Positions 42,705 through 50,972 of a stretch of DNA of 64,000 nt are shown here, piece after piece. Each line of letters opens with the position of its first letter. The stretch's first letter is position 1. The notes under the pieces are model-generated. The model had not been told where the DNA came from and searched no databases. It saw only the letters and a list, made by a program, of their open reading frames with translations. This stretch comes from Alphaproteobacteria bacterium UBA998 (GTDB lineage Bacteria; Pseudomonadota; Alphaproteobacteria; Rickettsiales; UBA998), in NCBI GenBank assembly GCA_002291925.1, contig DBAY01000030.1:13425-77424 (forward strand), in the 5' to 3' direction. The translations under genes and the position numbers were made by a program.

Positions 42705-43976
42705 ATGTTTAATTACCCCGAACGCCTGCTTGCCTTCCGCTACATGCGCGCCAAGCGCCGGGAGGGGTTTGTGTCCATCATCACGGCGTTTTCGGTGCTG
42801 GGCATTACGCTTGGCGTGGCGACACTGATTCTAGTGACGTCACTGATGAACGGCATCCGCGAGGAGATGACGGCGAACTTCGTCGGGGTGGATGGGCACA
42901 TCACCATTTACGGCGCGTCGCGTTACCTGATGGGCAGCCAGCATCTGCTGACGGAAATCGAGGGCAAATATGAGGATGGCGGCGTCATCGCCTCGCTCGC
43001 AGAGCGCATCGAGGGGCAGGTAATGGTTTCGGCCAATGGCCGCTCGCTCGGCGCGCAGGTGCTGGGGTTTCATGATGATTATATCGAGAAGAAGCCCCGC
43101 ATCGCCGCCAGCCTGTCGAAAGGGGCGCTGGAGGCGTACCGGCAGGGCAGCGGCGTCATCGTCGGCGAGGGGCTGCTGCGGAATTTGGGGCTGCAGATAG
43201 GGCAGCCGATTCAGCTCATCTCGCCTCAGGGGCGGGCGACCATCGCGGGCGTGGTGCCGCGCATCAAGGCCTATCCGGTGGTGGGCACGTTCAAGCTGGG
43301 CATGCACTCCATCGATTCCTCCGTGCTGTTGATGCCGTATGACGAGGCGCGCGTCTATTTCGCGCTGCCGGAAGTGGAGGGCGGCATTGCCAGCGCGGTG
43401 GAGATCACGTTGCAGAATCCCTCTGCGGTGAGCGAAGTGACGGAACAGATTCGCCAGCTGCTTGCAGGCCAGCCTTACCGCGTGCTGGACTGGCAGGAGA
43501 CCAACGCCTCCGTTTTCACGGCCTTGCAGGTACAGCAGCGGGTGATGATCGTGATTCTCGCGCTGATCATCCTGGTGGCGGCGTTCAACATCATCTCCAG
43601 TCTCATCATGCTGGTGCAGGACAAGGCGCGCGAGGTCGCCATCCTGCGCAGCATGGGGGCGACGCGCGGCATGGTGCTGCGCATCTTCCTGCTCTCCGGC
43701 ATGAGCATCGGGCTGATGGGGACGGCCACAGGCGTGGTGCTGGGGCTGCTGGGAGCGGCTTATATCGACTCTATTCGCCAGTTTATCGAGAAGCTTATCG
43801 GCCAGCCAATTCTGATTGAGAATATCTATTTCCTCTCCACCCTGCCCACCAAGACGGACCCGGTGGAAGTCGCCGCCGTGATTGCGCTCGCCGTGGCGCT
43901 TTCGTTTCTTTCCACTCTCTATCCGGCATGGAAGGCGGCTTCCTACCAACCGGCTGAGGCGCTGCGTTATGATTAG
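42705..43976 (+). CDS. lipoprotein-releasing ABC transporter permease (LolC/LolE family)
   Basis: Inner-membrane permease that extracts outer-membrane lipoproteins. 423 residues with the family layout: one helix at about 22-48 (ITAFSVLGITLGVATLILVTSLMNG), a large periplasmic MacB-like domain (about 50-265), then three helices in the C-terminal third with LVQDKAREVAILRSMGATRG. Start ATG 42705 has no clear Shine-Dalgarno because a repeat abuts it. A single permease gene is present with lolD, suggesting a homodimeric LolF-like arrangement. Confidence 0.9.
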   Translation: MFNYPERLLAFRYMRAKRREGFVSIITAFSVLGITLGVATLILVTSLMNGIREEMTANFVGVDGHITIYGASRYLMGSQHLLTEIEGKYEDGGVIASLAERIEGQVMVSANGRSLGAQVLGFHDDYIEKKPRIAASLSKGALEAYRQGSGVIVGEGLLRNLGLQIGQPIQLISPQGRATIAGVVPRIKAYPVVGTFKLGMHSIDSSVLLMPYDEARVYFALPEVEGGIASAVEITLQNPSAVSEVTEQIRQLLAGQPYRVLDWQETNASVFTALQVQQRVMIVILALIILVAAFNIISSLIMLVQDKAREVAILRSMGATRGMVLRIFLLSGMSIGLMGTATGVVLGLLGAAYIDSIRQFIEKLIGQPILIENIYFLSTLPTKTDPVEVAAVIALAVALSFLSTLYPAWKAASYQPAEALRYD

Positions 43977-43992
43977 TGGTGAGTATTTATTT

Positions 43993-44066
43993 CGTCATTG
44001 CGAGCGCAGCGAAGCAATTCAGCGGGCGGGACTGGATGGCCGCGTCGCTTCGCTCCTCGCAATGAC
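43993..44066. repeat. palindromic repeat between lolC/E and lolD
   Basis: Ends GTCATTGC...GCAATGAC; first 16 bases TCGTCATTGCGAGCGC, counted from one base before the element, are identical to the 13092 copy. Immediately after its end, GGGAGA provides the lolD Shine-Dalgarno. Confidence 0.88.
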
Positions 44067-44078
44067 GGGAGAAATGCC

Positions 44079-44750
44079 ATGAGCACTATTCTCCAACTCA
44101 CCGACATCCGTAAAGGCTTCGCGCAGGGCGCGGTGCGGCTGCATATTCTCAATGGCCTGAACCTTGTCATCAAGGCGGGCGAGGTGGTGGCGCTGGTGGG
44201 GCCGTCGGGCTCGGGCAAGACGACGCTGCTTCAGATTGCCGGCTTGCTGGCGCAGCCGGATGAAGGCAAGGTGGAAATTCAGGGGCAGGCCTGTGAGAAG
44301 CTTGGCGATGCTGCGCGGACAGCCCTGCGTCGCGAGAAAATTGGTTTCGTCTACCAGTTCCATCACCTGCTGCCCGAACTCTCGGCGAAAGAGAATGTGA
44401 TGATGCCGCAGCTTATCAGCGGCAAGACGAAGGCGCAGGCTTCTGAGGAAGCGAAACGTCTGCTGGGGCTGGTGGGCCTTTCCGCGCGTATTTCTCACCG
44501 CCCCGCCGAACTCTCCGGCGGCGAACAGCAGCGTGTGGCGATGGCGCGGGCGCTGGCGAATCGTCCGGCGTTGGTGCTGGCCGATGAGCCGACCGGAAAT
44601 CTCGACCCAGAAACCAGCGCCCATGTATTCGCCATGTTCCGTGACACCTTGCGTGAAACCCAGTCCGCCGCACTCATTGTGACGCACAACCATGAGTTGG
44701 CCCGCTCCTGCGACAGGCTGTTGCGGCTGGAACAGGGAAAAACTATTTAA
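44079..44750 (+). CDS. lolD: lipoprotein-releasing ABC transporter ATPase
   Basis: ATPase of the Lol export complex, 223 residues. Walker A GPSGSGKTT, Q-loop VYQFHHLLPELSAKENVMMP (the LolD-typical run), signature LSGGEQQRVAMARAL, Walker B LVLADEPTGNLD and H-loop VTHNHEL. ATG at 44079; the frame is open further upstream but only through the repeat. Its 3' end overlaps the convergent gene by eight bases. Confidence 0.94.
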   Translation: MSTILQLTDIRKGFAQGAVRLHILNGLNLVIKAGEVVALVGPSGSGKTTLLQIAGLLAQPDEGKVEIQGQACEKLGDAARTALRREKIGFVYQFHHLLPELSAKENVMMPQLISGKTKAQASEEAKRLLGLVGLSARISHRPAELSGGEQQRVAMARALANRPALVLADEPTGNLDPETSAHVFAMFRDTLRETQSAALIVTHNHELARSCDRLLRLEQGKTI

Positions 44751-45741
44751 GCGAGGAAGTAAAGCCGTGGCTGGCTTCTTTGAGATTGTTCCATAACAGG
44801 GTATCATCAGAGCGCCGGAGGCTTTGGCCCCACCAGACGATAAATCGTATTCCACTGCGACGTGCTGCTGTAGTCATGGCCTGCATTTGCGTTAGGCTGG
44901 GTAACTGAATCTGCTCAAAAACATCTGGTGTAAGCGCGGGCATATTCTGCGGTGCATAGTGATCCTTGTATGAAAAAGCCTGTAGCACAAGAGTATGCTG
45001 CTTTTCTCTCAAATGTTTTTGCAACCAGCGTGCATAAACTGTCACTACTTCGTCAGCGTTTTTTGTAGGAAGACCTGTTTCTGGATCCAAAATTTTTGCT
45101 GCCATCCACGGTATTGGGTAAATATCGAAACCGACCAAATCAGAGTAGCGTGAGAATAGTTTCACTTCACTTGTATAAGCTTCGCGTACGCTTCTTTCAT
45201 TTTGCCGATCATGCGTAACAGGCGCGTGAATCATGAGGACGGGCAATGAAGCATCAACCTCTTTGATACGCTTATAAACTGCTGCGACCTTTTCAATGGG
45301 AATCTTGGTATGAATGGGTTCGTCGTAGGTAACGACGGCAAACAGCGTTCTTCTTCCGTAACAGGAAATGAAATTCCTCAGAGGATCTTCGTCTTTAGGG
45401 GGTAAAGGCGCAGAATTCGGATAAAGAAAATGGACCGGCAATAGTAATTTAACGTGATGTTTCCTCATCGCCTCGATGGCGGTATTTCCTTCTTTGCAAG
45501 GAAGGTAAAAATCTTTTTCTAAGCCTAGTGTTTTGACCTCTGGCGCTTCTTCGTACTCAAAAGTTGGATAAAAAAACTTACCATCCGCATTTGAAACGGA
45601 CTTAAAGATAAGGTCATAGTTTGCGGTCGACCCCAAGGAATAAGGAACTCCCGCAAACGCTACTCCCTGAAGATCTGAACAAAAAGCCGGGAGGGCGGGA
45701 CTTGAAAAGAGAGTAATAAGCAAACAAAAAGGCAGCTTCAT
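44743..45741 (-). CDS. secreted TIM-barrel-like (glycoside-hydrolase-like) protein
   Basis: 332 residues from ATG 45739-45741, with a signal peptide (MKLPFCLLITLFSSPALPAF). Segments typical of (beta/alpha)8 glycosidase-like folds are visible: VVTYDEP about one third in, LVGFDIYPIPWMAA in the middle and IRFIVWWGQS near the end, which would place acidic residues at strand ends. I cannot assign a family or substrate. Base composition is more AT-rich than the neighbours (for example many AAA, TTT and ATA codons), suggesting later acquisition. It lies between lolD and dnaE on the opposite strand. Confidence 0.65.
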   Translation of the reverse strand: MKLPFCLLITLFSSPALPAFCSDLQGVAFAGVPYSLGSTANYDLIFKSVSNADGKFFYPTFEYEEAPEVKTLGLEKDFYLPCKEGNTAIEAMRKHHVKLLLPVHFLYPNSAPLPPKDEDPLRNFISCYGRRTLFAVVTYDEPIHTKIPIEKVAAVYKRIKEVDASLPVLMIHAPVTHDRQNERSVREAYTSEVKLFSRYSDLVGFDIYPIPWMAAKILDPETGLPTKNADEVVTVYARWLQKHLREKQHTLVLQAFSYKDHYAPQNMPALTPDVFEQIQLPSLTQMQAMTTAARRSGIRFIVWWGQSLRRSDDTLLWNNLKEASHGFTSSLK

Positions 45742-45830
45742 TCTTTCCAAATATCAATGCCGCGTTTATACAGCAAACAAATCATACTTCCTTCTTGCTC
45801 GCTAGTTTCAGCGGCCGCTATATAAGAAGA

Positions 45831-48800
45831 ATGAGTGCCAGCTTTGTCCATTTGCGGGTCCATACCGCCTATTCACTGCTTGAAGGGGCGGTGAAGATTC
45901 CGGAGCTGATGGCACTGTGCGTGCAGTACCAGATGCCGGCGGTGGCAATCACAGACCGCGATAATCTCTTCGGCAGCATGGAATTTTCGCAGGAGGCGGC
46001 GGGCAAGGGGATTCAGCCGATTGTCGGCTGCCAGTTTTCCATCAAGCCGATCAGCGAGAGCCAGCAGGGGCGCAATGCGCAGCCGGATCAGCTGCTGCTC
46101 TATGCCAAGAATGAGCAGGGCTATGAGAACCTGCTGAAGTTGGGCAGCTTGACTTACCTCGAGCCTGCCGAGGGCGACGGGCCGCTGCTGACCTATGACA
46201 CTGTGGCGCAGTATAGCGACGGGCTGTTGGCGCTTTCCGGCGGTCATCTCGGCGGGGTAGGCCGGGCACTTTGCGGCGGGCGGAAGGACGAGGCGGTGCA
46301 GTTGCTGGAACGGCTGCAGGCGATGTTCCCCGACCGGCTCTACATGGAAATCATGCGCCACGGCTTGCCCGAGGAGCGCAGCTGCGAGGCGGCGATGATC
46401 GCGCTGGCGATGGAAAAGAACCTCCCGCTCATCGCCACGAACGATATTTTCTTTCATGGCGGTCGCGAGATGTATGAGGCGCATGATGCGCTGCTGTGCA
46501 TCGCCGAGGGGCGCTACATCTCCGAGGATAACCGGCGCAAGTTGACGCCGGAGCATCGCTTCAAGACGCCGGAGGAGATGCGGCTGCTGTTCGCCGATTT
46601 GCCGGAAGCGGTGGAGAATACGCTGATCTTCGCGCAACGCTGCTGGGCCATGTCCGAGAAGCGCAAGCCGATTCTTCCGACGTTTGAGGAACTAAGCCCT
46701 CCCTTGCAGGCGGGGGAGGGTTGGGTGGGGGTGCCTCTCGCCGCTGGTGAGCAGAGGATGATGTCCTCACCCCCCTCCAACCTCACCCCGCAAGCAGGGG
46801 GAGGCTTTAGGGAGTCCGAAGAAGCCATCCTCCGCCGTCGCTCCCGCGAGGGGCTGCAGCACCGGTTGGACACGCTCGTCTTCACTGAGGAGATGAGTGA
46901 GGAACAGAAGACCGAAGTCGCCAAACCCTACTTCGACCGGCTGGAGTTCGAGCTGAACGTCATCTGCGAGATGAAGTTCCCCGGTTACTTCCTCATCGTA
47001 TCGGACTTCATCACCTGGTCGAAGGAGCAGGGCATCCCGGTGGGGCCGGGGCGCGGCTCCGGGGCGGCGTCCGTGGTGGCGTGGTCGCTGCTCATTACCG
47101 ACCTTGACCCGCTGAAATACGGCCTCGTCTTCGAGCGCTTCCTGAACCCGGAACGCGTCTCCATGCCGGACTTTGATATCGATTTTTGTCAGGATCGCCG
47201 CGACGAAGTGATCCGCTATGTGCAGCAGCGCTACGGGCGCGACAAGGTGGCGCAGATCATCACCTTTGGAAAGCTGCAGGCCCGCGCCGTGCTGCGCGAT
47301 GTGGGCCGCGTGCTGCAGATGCCTTATGGGCAGGTGGACAAAATCTGCAAGCTGGTACCCGCCAACCCGGCCAACCCGGTGACGCTGGAAGAGGCCATCA
47401 AGATCGAGCCGCTGTTGCGCCGATACCGCGACGAGGATGAGTCAGTGGCGCGCCTCATCACCATTGCGCTGAAGCTGGAGGGCCTCTACCGCCACGCCTC
47501 CACCCACGCGGCGGGTGTGGTGATCGCCGACCGCCCGCTGGATGCGCTGGTGCCGATGTATCGCGATCCGCGCTCGGATATGCCGGTGGTGCAATATTCC
47601 ATGAAATACGCGGAATATGCGGGGCTGGTGAAGTTCGACTTCCTCGGGCTGAAGACGCTCACCGTGCTGCAGAAGGCGGTGGAGCATGTGGCGAAGCGCG
47701 GCATTCACCTCAACCTGCTGAAGCTGCCGCTGGATGACAAGAAAACCTACCGCCTGCTGACCAACGGCGATACGATTGGCATCTTCCAGTTCGAATCGGC
47801 GGGGATGCGGGACTCGTTGCGCAAGCTGCGGCCGGACAGGCTGGAGGACCTCATCGCGCTTGGCGCTCTCTACCGCCCGGGCCCGATGGACAACATCCCC
47901 AGCTACTGTAACCGCAAGCATGGCAAGGAGAAGCCGGATTACCTCCACCCGCTGCTGGAGCCGGTGCTGAAGGAGACCTACGGGGTCATCATCTATCAGG
48001 AGCAGGTGCAGCAGATCGCGCAGGTGCTGGCAGGCTACACGCTCGGCGGCGCTGACTTGCTGCGCCGAGCGATGGGCAAGAAGATCAAAGAAGAGATGGC
48101 CGCCCAGCGCGCCACCTTCATCGAAGGCGCGGCGAAGAACAATGTGGATGCCAAGAAGGCCGGGGAAATCTTCGACCTCGTGGACAAGTTCGCGGGCTAT
48201 GGCTTCAACAAGGCCCACGCGGCGGCTTATGCGCTCATCGGCTACCAGACGGCCTATCTGAAGGCCAATTACCCCGTTGAGTTCATCGCCGCGTCGATGA
48301 CCTACGACATGCACAACACCGACAAGCTCGCCATCTTCGCCGAGGATGCAAAGAAACTTGGCATCTGCGTGCTCCCGCCGGACATCAATACATCCATCGC
48401 GGTGTTCAATGTGGAGACGGATGAAAAAGGCGAGCTGTGCATCCGCTATGCGCTCGGTGCGCTGAAGAACGTGGGCGAGGCGGCGATGGCCGCGATGGTG
48501 AAGGAGCGCGAGGCGAACGGGCCGTTCAAGGACATCTTCGACTTCGCCAAGCGGGTGGAGCCGTCCATCATGAACCGCCGCCAACTCGAGCAGCTTATCA
48601 AGGCGGGCGTGTTTGATTCGCTGGAGCCGAACCGTAAGAAACTGTTTGAGTCGATCGACTTGCTCATCGCCTATTGCCAGAGCGCAGCCGAGGAGAAAAA
48701 CAGCAACCAGATTTCGCTGTTCGGCGAGGCCTCCGTGCCGCAGCCACTGCCCGCGTTGCCAAACGGCCCGGACTGGGCGCCGCTGGAGCGTCTGGACAAT

Positions 48801-49406
48801 GAATTCGGCGCGGTGGGCTTCTACCTCTCGACGCACCCGCTGGAGGGCTATGCCAATGTGCTGCGCCGCATGAAGGTGGCGAGCTATGCCAGCCTGTCGG
48901 AGAAGCTGACCTCACAGTATGCGCCCATTTCGTTGGCGGGCATTGTGACCGGCATGAAGATCAAGGCCTCGGACAAGGGACGCTTTGCCTTTGTGCAGCT
49001 CTCCGACCGGACGGCGGCCTATGAGGCGTCCATCTTCGATGAGAAGGTGCTGGATGAGGCCCGCCCGCTGCTGGAAGCGGGCAAGATGGTCTATCTGAAG
49101 TGCGATGCCAAGCTGGAGGAGGCGGGGCCGCGTGTCATCATCACGCAGGTGAAGCCGCTGGAGGAAATGGCCGCGCAATCAAGCAGCGACAGGCTTGAGA
49201 TTACGCTGGAGGATATCGAGCCGCTGGCACGGGTGCAGAGTTTGCTGGGGATGCCGCAGGACAGGGGCTGCAAGGTGATCCTGTTTGCGCCCATCCGGGA
49301 GTCGCGGATGGCGGAGATCCATGTGCCGGGGAATTACCGCATCAACCCGGAATCCCTGCTGGAAATGCAGAGCCTGCCCGGCGTGCGTCAGGTGATTGAG
49401 GCGTAA
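45831..49406 (+). CDS. dnaE: DNA polymerase III subunit alpha, with in-frame repeat insertion
   Basis: Replicative polymerase catalytic subunit, 1191 residues, slightly longer than usual. PHP domain at the N-terminus (FVHLRVHTAYSLLEGAVKI), polymerase core with GPGRGSGAASVVAWSL and the catalytic MPDFDIDFCQDRRDEVI, the fingers with FQFESAGMRDSLRKLRPDR, tandem HhH, OB-fold (ISLAGIVTGMKIKASDKGRFAFVQLSD) and C-terminal domain. Residues about 288-327 (DNA 46692-46811) are encoded by a dispersed palindromic repeat between the PHP domain and the SEEAILRRRSREGL helix; the frame stays open. Start ATG 45831 after AAGAAG; a longer frame from 45795 is not family-like. Confidence 0.95.
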   Translation: MSASFVHLRVHTAYSLLEGAVKIPELMALCVQYQMPAVAITDRDNLFGSMEFSQEAAGKGIQPIVGCQFSIKPISESQQGRNAQPDQLLLYAKNEQGYENLLKLGSLTYLEPAEGDGPLLTYDTVAQYSDGLLALSGGHLGGVGRALCGGRKDEAVQLLERLQAMFPDRLYMEIMRHGLPEERSCEAAMIALAMEKNLPLIATNDIFFHGGREMYEAHDALLCIAEGRYISEDNRRKLTPEHRFKTPEEMRLLFADLPEAVENTLIFAQRCWAMSEKRKPILPTFEELSPPLQAGEGWVGVPLAAGEQRMMSSPPSNLTPQAGGGFRESEEAILRRRSREGLQHRLDTLVFTEEMSEEQKTEVAKPYFDRLEFELNVICEMKFPGYFLIVSDFITWSKEQGIPVGPGRGSGAASVVAWSLLITDLDPLKYGLVFERFLNPERVSMPDFDIDFCQDRRDEVIRYVQQRYGRDKVAQIITFGKLQARAVLRDVGRVLQMPYGQVDKICKLVPANPANPVTLEEAIKIEPLLRRYRDEDESVARLITIALKLEGLYRHASTHAAGVVIADRPLDALVPMYRDPRSDMPVVQYSMKYAEYAGLVKFDFLGLKTLTVLQKAVEHVAKRGIHLNLLKLPLDDKKTYRLLTNGDTIGIFQFESAGMRDSLRKLRPDRLEDLIALGALYRPGPMDNIPSYCNRKHGKEKPDYLHPLLEPVLKETYGVIIYQEQVQQIAQVLAGYTLGGADLLRRAMGKKIKEEMAAQRATFIEGAAKNNVDAKKAGEIFDLVDKFAGYGFNKAHAAAYALIGYQTAYLKANYPVEFIAASMTYDMHNTDKLAIFAEDAKKLGICVLPPDINTSIAVFNVETDEKGELCIRYALGALKNVGEAAMAAMVKEREANGPFKDIFDFAKRVEPSIMNRRQLEQLIKAGVFDSLEPNRKKLFESIDLLIAYCQSAAEEKNSNQISLFGEASVPQPLPALPNGPDWAPLERLDNEFGAVGFYLSTHPLEGYANVLRRMKVASYASLSEKLTSQYAPISLAGIVTGMKIKASDKGRFAFVQLSDRTAAYEASIFDEKVLDEARPLLEAGKMVYLKCDAKLEEAGPRVIITQVKPLEEMAAQSSSDRLEITLEDIEPLARVQSLLGMPQDRGCKVILFAPIRESRMAEIHVPGNYRINPESLLEMQSLPGVRQVIEA
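46692..46811 (+). repeat. GC-rich palindromic element inserted in frame within dnaE
   Basis: Imperfect inverted repeat of 120 bases (40 codons): left arm 46692-46733 (begins CTAAGCCCTCCCTTGCAGGC), right arm 46768-46810 (ends AGCAGGGGGAGGCTTTAG); roughly three quarters of arm positions pair by eye, and a smaller hairpin (CCTCTCGCC / GGTGAGCAGAGG) fills the loop. Translates to a Pro/Gly/Ser-rich peptide (SPPLQAGEGWVGV ... SPPSNLTPQAGGGF) unlike the rest of DnaE. Same family as 8871-8967. Confidence 0.85.
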
Positions 49407-49470
49407 TTAAAATTTCAGGCAAGAGACAGGGGAGCGCGCAGCGGGAAGGCTGCGGGATACCGCGTTCTGA

Positions 49471-49551
49471 CTAGCGGCGCGTCTTGGCGCGGACCGGGAC
49501 GAGGGCCGGACGGCGTTTCTGGGTAAGAAGGTGCAGTAGTAGAGAAATCAT
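49471..49551 (-). CDS. possible 26-residue basic micropeptide
   Basis: Reads MISLLLHLLTQKRRPALVPV followed by a basic end: a short hydrophobic helix with an Arg/Lys-rich tail. CAGGTAGG lies before the ATG. It is in the convergent gap between dnaE and pabB (49407-49697), whose right half is strongly AT-rich and could hold a promoter for it. Nothing else is seen in this gap. Low confidence because the frame is so short. Confidence 0.25.
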   Translation of the reverse strand: MISLLLHLLTQKRRPALVPVRAKTRR

Positions 49552-49697
49552 CAGGACCTACCTGAACAAATAGTAGCATCAAGAACTGATAAGCAGTGTG
49601 ACACTTTGATGAACAATTAACAAGCGAGAAAAAACAGTCTTGATGCAATTTTTATAGATAAATCATGTAAATAAAGTTAATACATAAAGCGTGATTA

Positions 49698-50966
49698 TTA
49701 AATAAGTTCTAACGTTTCCTCGGAAATCCCCAGTGTCAGGGCGATACCGCGCGCCTTGGCCAGCGTTTCCCACCACTCCGCAAGTGGTTCGGAATCCGCA
49801 ACAATTCCGCCCCCTACCTGAAATTCAAAGTTTGAGCCACTCAGAACAAGCGTGCGTATGACGACGGATAATTCGCAGGCATCGCGCCCCATCCATCCCA
49901 AGGCGCCGCTATAGACGCCACGGGCCACGCGCTCCTGCTGGGCGCACCAGCGCATGGCCGCCACCTTGGGGGCACCGGTCATCGATCCAGGGGGAAATGC
50001 TGCCTTGATGGCGTCCAGATAAGTGTGGCCGGGAGAAAGCTTCGCGGTGACCGTGGAGGAGAGGTGGTGGATGGTGCGGAAACTGTCCACCTCGAAGCGG
50101 CGCGAGGCATCGATGCTGCCCGGCTCTGCCACGCGGGCCAGGTCATTGCGCATCAGATCCACAATCATGAGATTCTCGGCCCGGTCTTTGGTGCTGTGCT
50201 CCAGTGCAGCGCGCTCGGCTGAAATATCGTCACCTCGCCGAAGCGTGCCCTTGATGGGGCGGGTTTCCAGCATGCCGCCGGGTTGGGTGCGGAGGAACAG
50301 CTCCGGACTGCTGGAGAGGATTTCCGCCTCGCCAAACCGCAGATACGCGCTGTACGGGGCGGGCGAAGCCTGCAGCAATGCGAGGAACAGCGCCGGGCCC
50401 TCCGGTGCGTCTGCCCATTGTCCATGGAATTTGCGTGTCAGGTTGGCCTGATAGAAGGCGCCCGCGCGGATGGCTTCCCGCGTGGCGTCGACGGAGGCCA
50501 GATACTGTGCCTTGGTCATGCTGGCCTGCAATTCGGCCACGCGCGCCTTGGGCGCTTTTGGCAATGGGGGCGGCATGGGCAAAGAAACGTGTTCCCCCCA
50601 CGCCTGCACTTCCCGGCTTACATGGTCAAAGCGCCACAGGGTGCGTGGCGTGAAGAGCTGTATGGGGGGAAGGGATACGGGCGAAGGGGTGCAGCGCGGA
50701 ACCTCCTCCAGCCCATGCAGCATTTCATAGCTGAGATAGCCGAAGCAGGGAATATCCTCACTGGCGTGGGTGTTCAGAAACGCTTCCAGCGCCTGCCAGT
50801 CCTCGCTCTCCAGTGCCGCCTGCGCACCCCACGCCAACCAGGAATACCGGCCGGAATAGCTGGTGGCCTGCGAGGAATGAAGAAACGCGACCGGGCCTTC
50901 GGCACAGGAGGCGGCGATAAAGGCTTCCGCCGGGTCTATCCAAGGCAGAACCTGTGCGTCAGCCAT
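49698..50966 (-). CDS. pabB: aminodeoxychorismate synthase component I
   Basis: Chorismate-utilising enzyme for p-aminobenzoate and folate. 422 residues. The catalytic Lys motif is in ETRPIKGTLRRGDD, which marks PabB rather than anthranilate synthase; DRAENLMIVDLMRNDLARV, PPGSMTGAPKVAAM and FQVGGGIVADSEP complete the chorismate-binding domain. No glutaminase domain and no pabA in the window. Starts six bases after the DUF2125-like gene. Confidence 0.92.
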   Translation of the reverse strand: MADAQVLPWIDPAEAFIAASCAEGPVAFLHSSQATSYSGRYSWLAWGAQAALESEDWQALEAFLNTHASEDIPCFGYLSYEMLHGLEEVPRCTPSPVSLPPIQLFTPRTLWRFDHVSREVQAWGEHVSLPMPPPLPKAPKARVAELQASMTKAQYLASVDATREAIRAGAFYQANLTRKFHGQWADAPEGPALFLALLQASPAPYSAYLRFGEAEILSSSPELFLRTQPGGMLETRPIKGTLRRGDDISAERAALEHSTKDRAENLMIVDLMRNDLARVAEPGSIDASRRFEVDSFRTIHHLSSTVTAKLSPGHTYLDAIKAAFPPGSMTGAPKVAAMRWCAQQERVARGVYSGALGWMGRDACELSVVIRTLVLSGSNFEFQVGGGIVADSEPLAEWWETLAKARGIALTLGISEETLELI

Positions 50967-50972
50967 TCCTGG

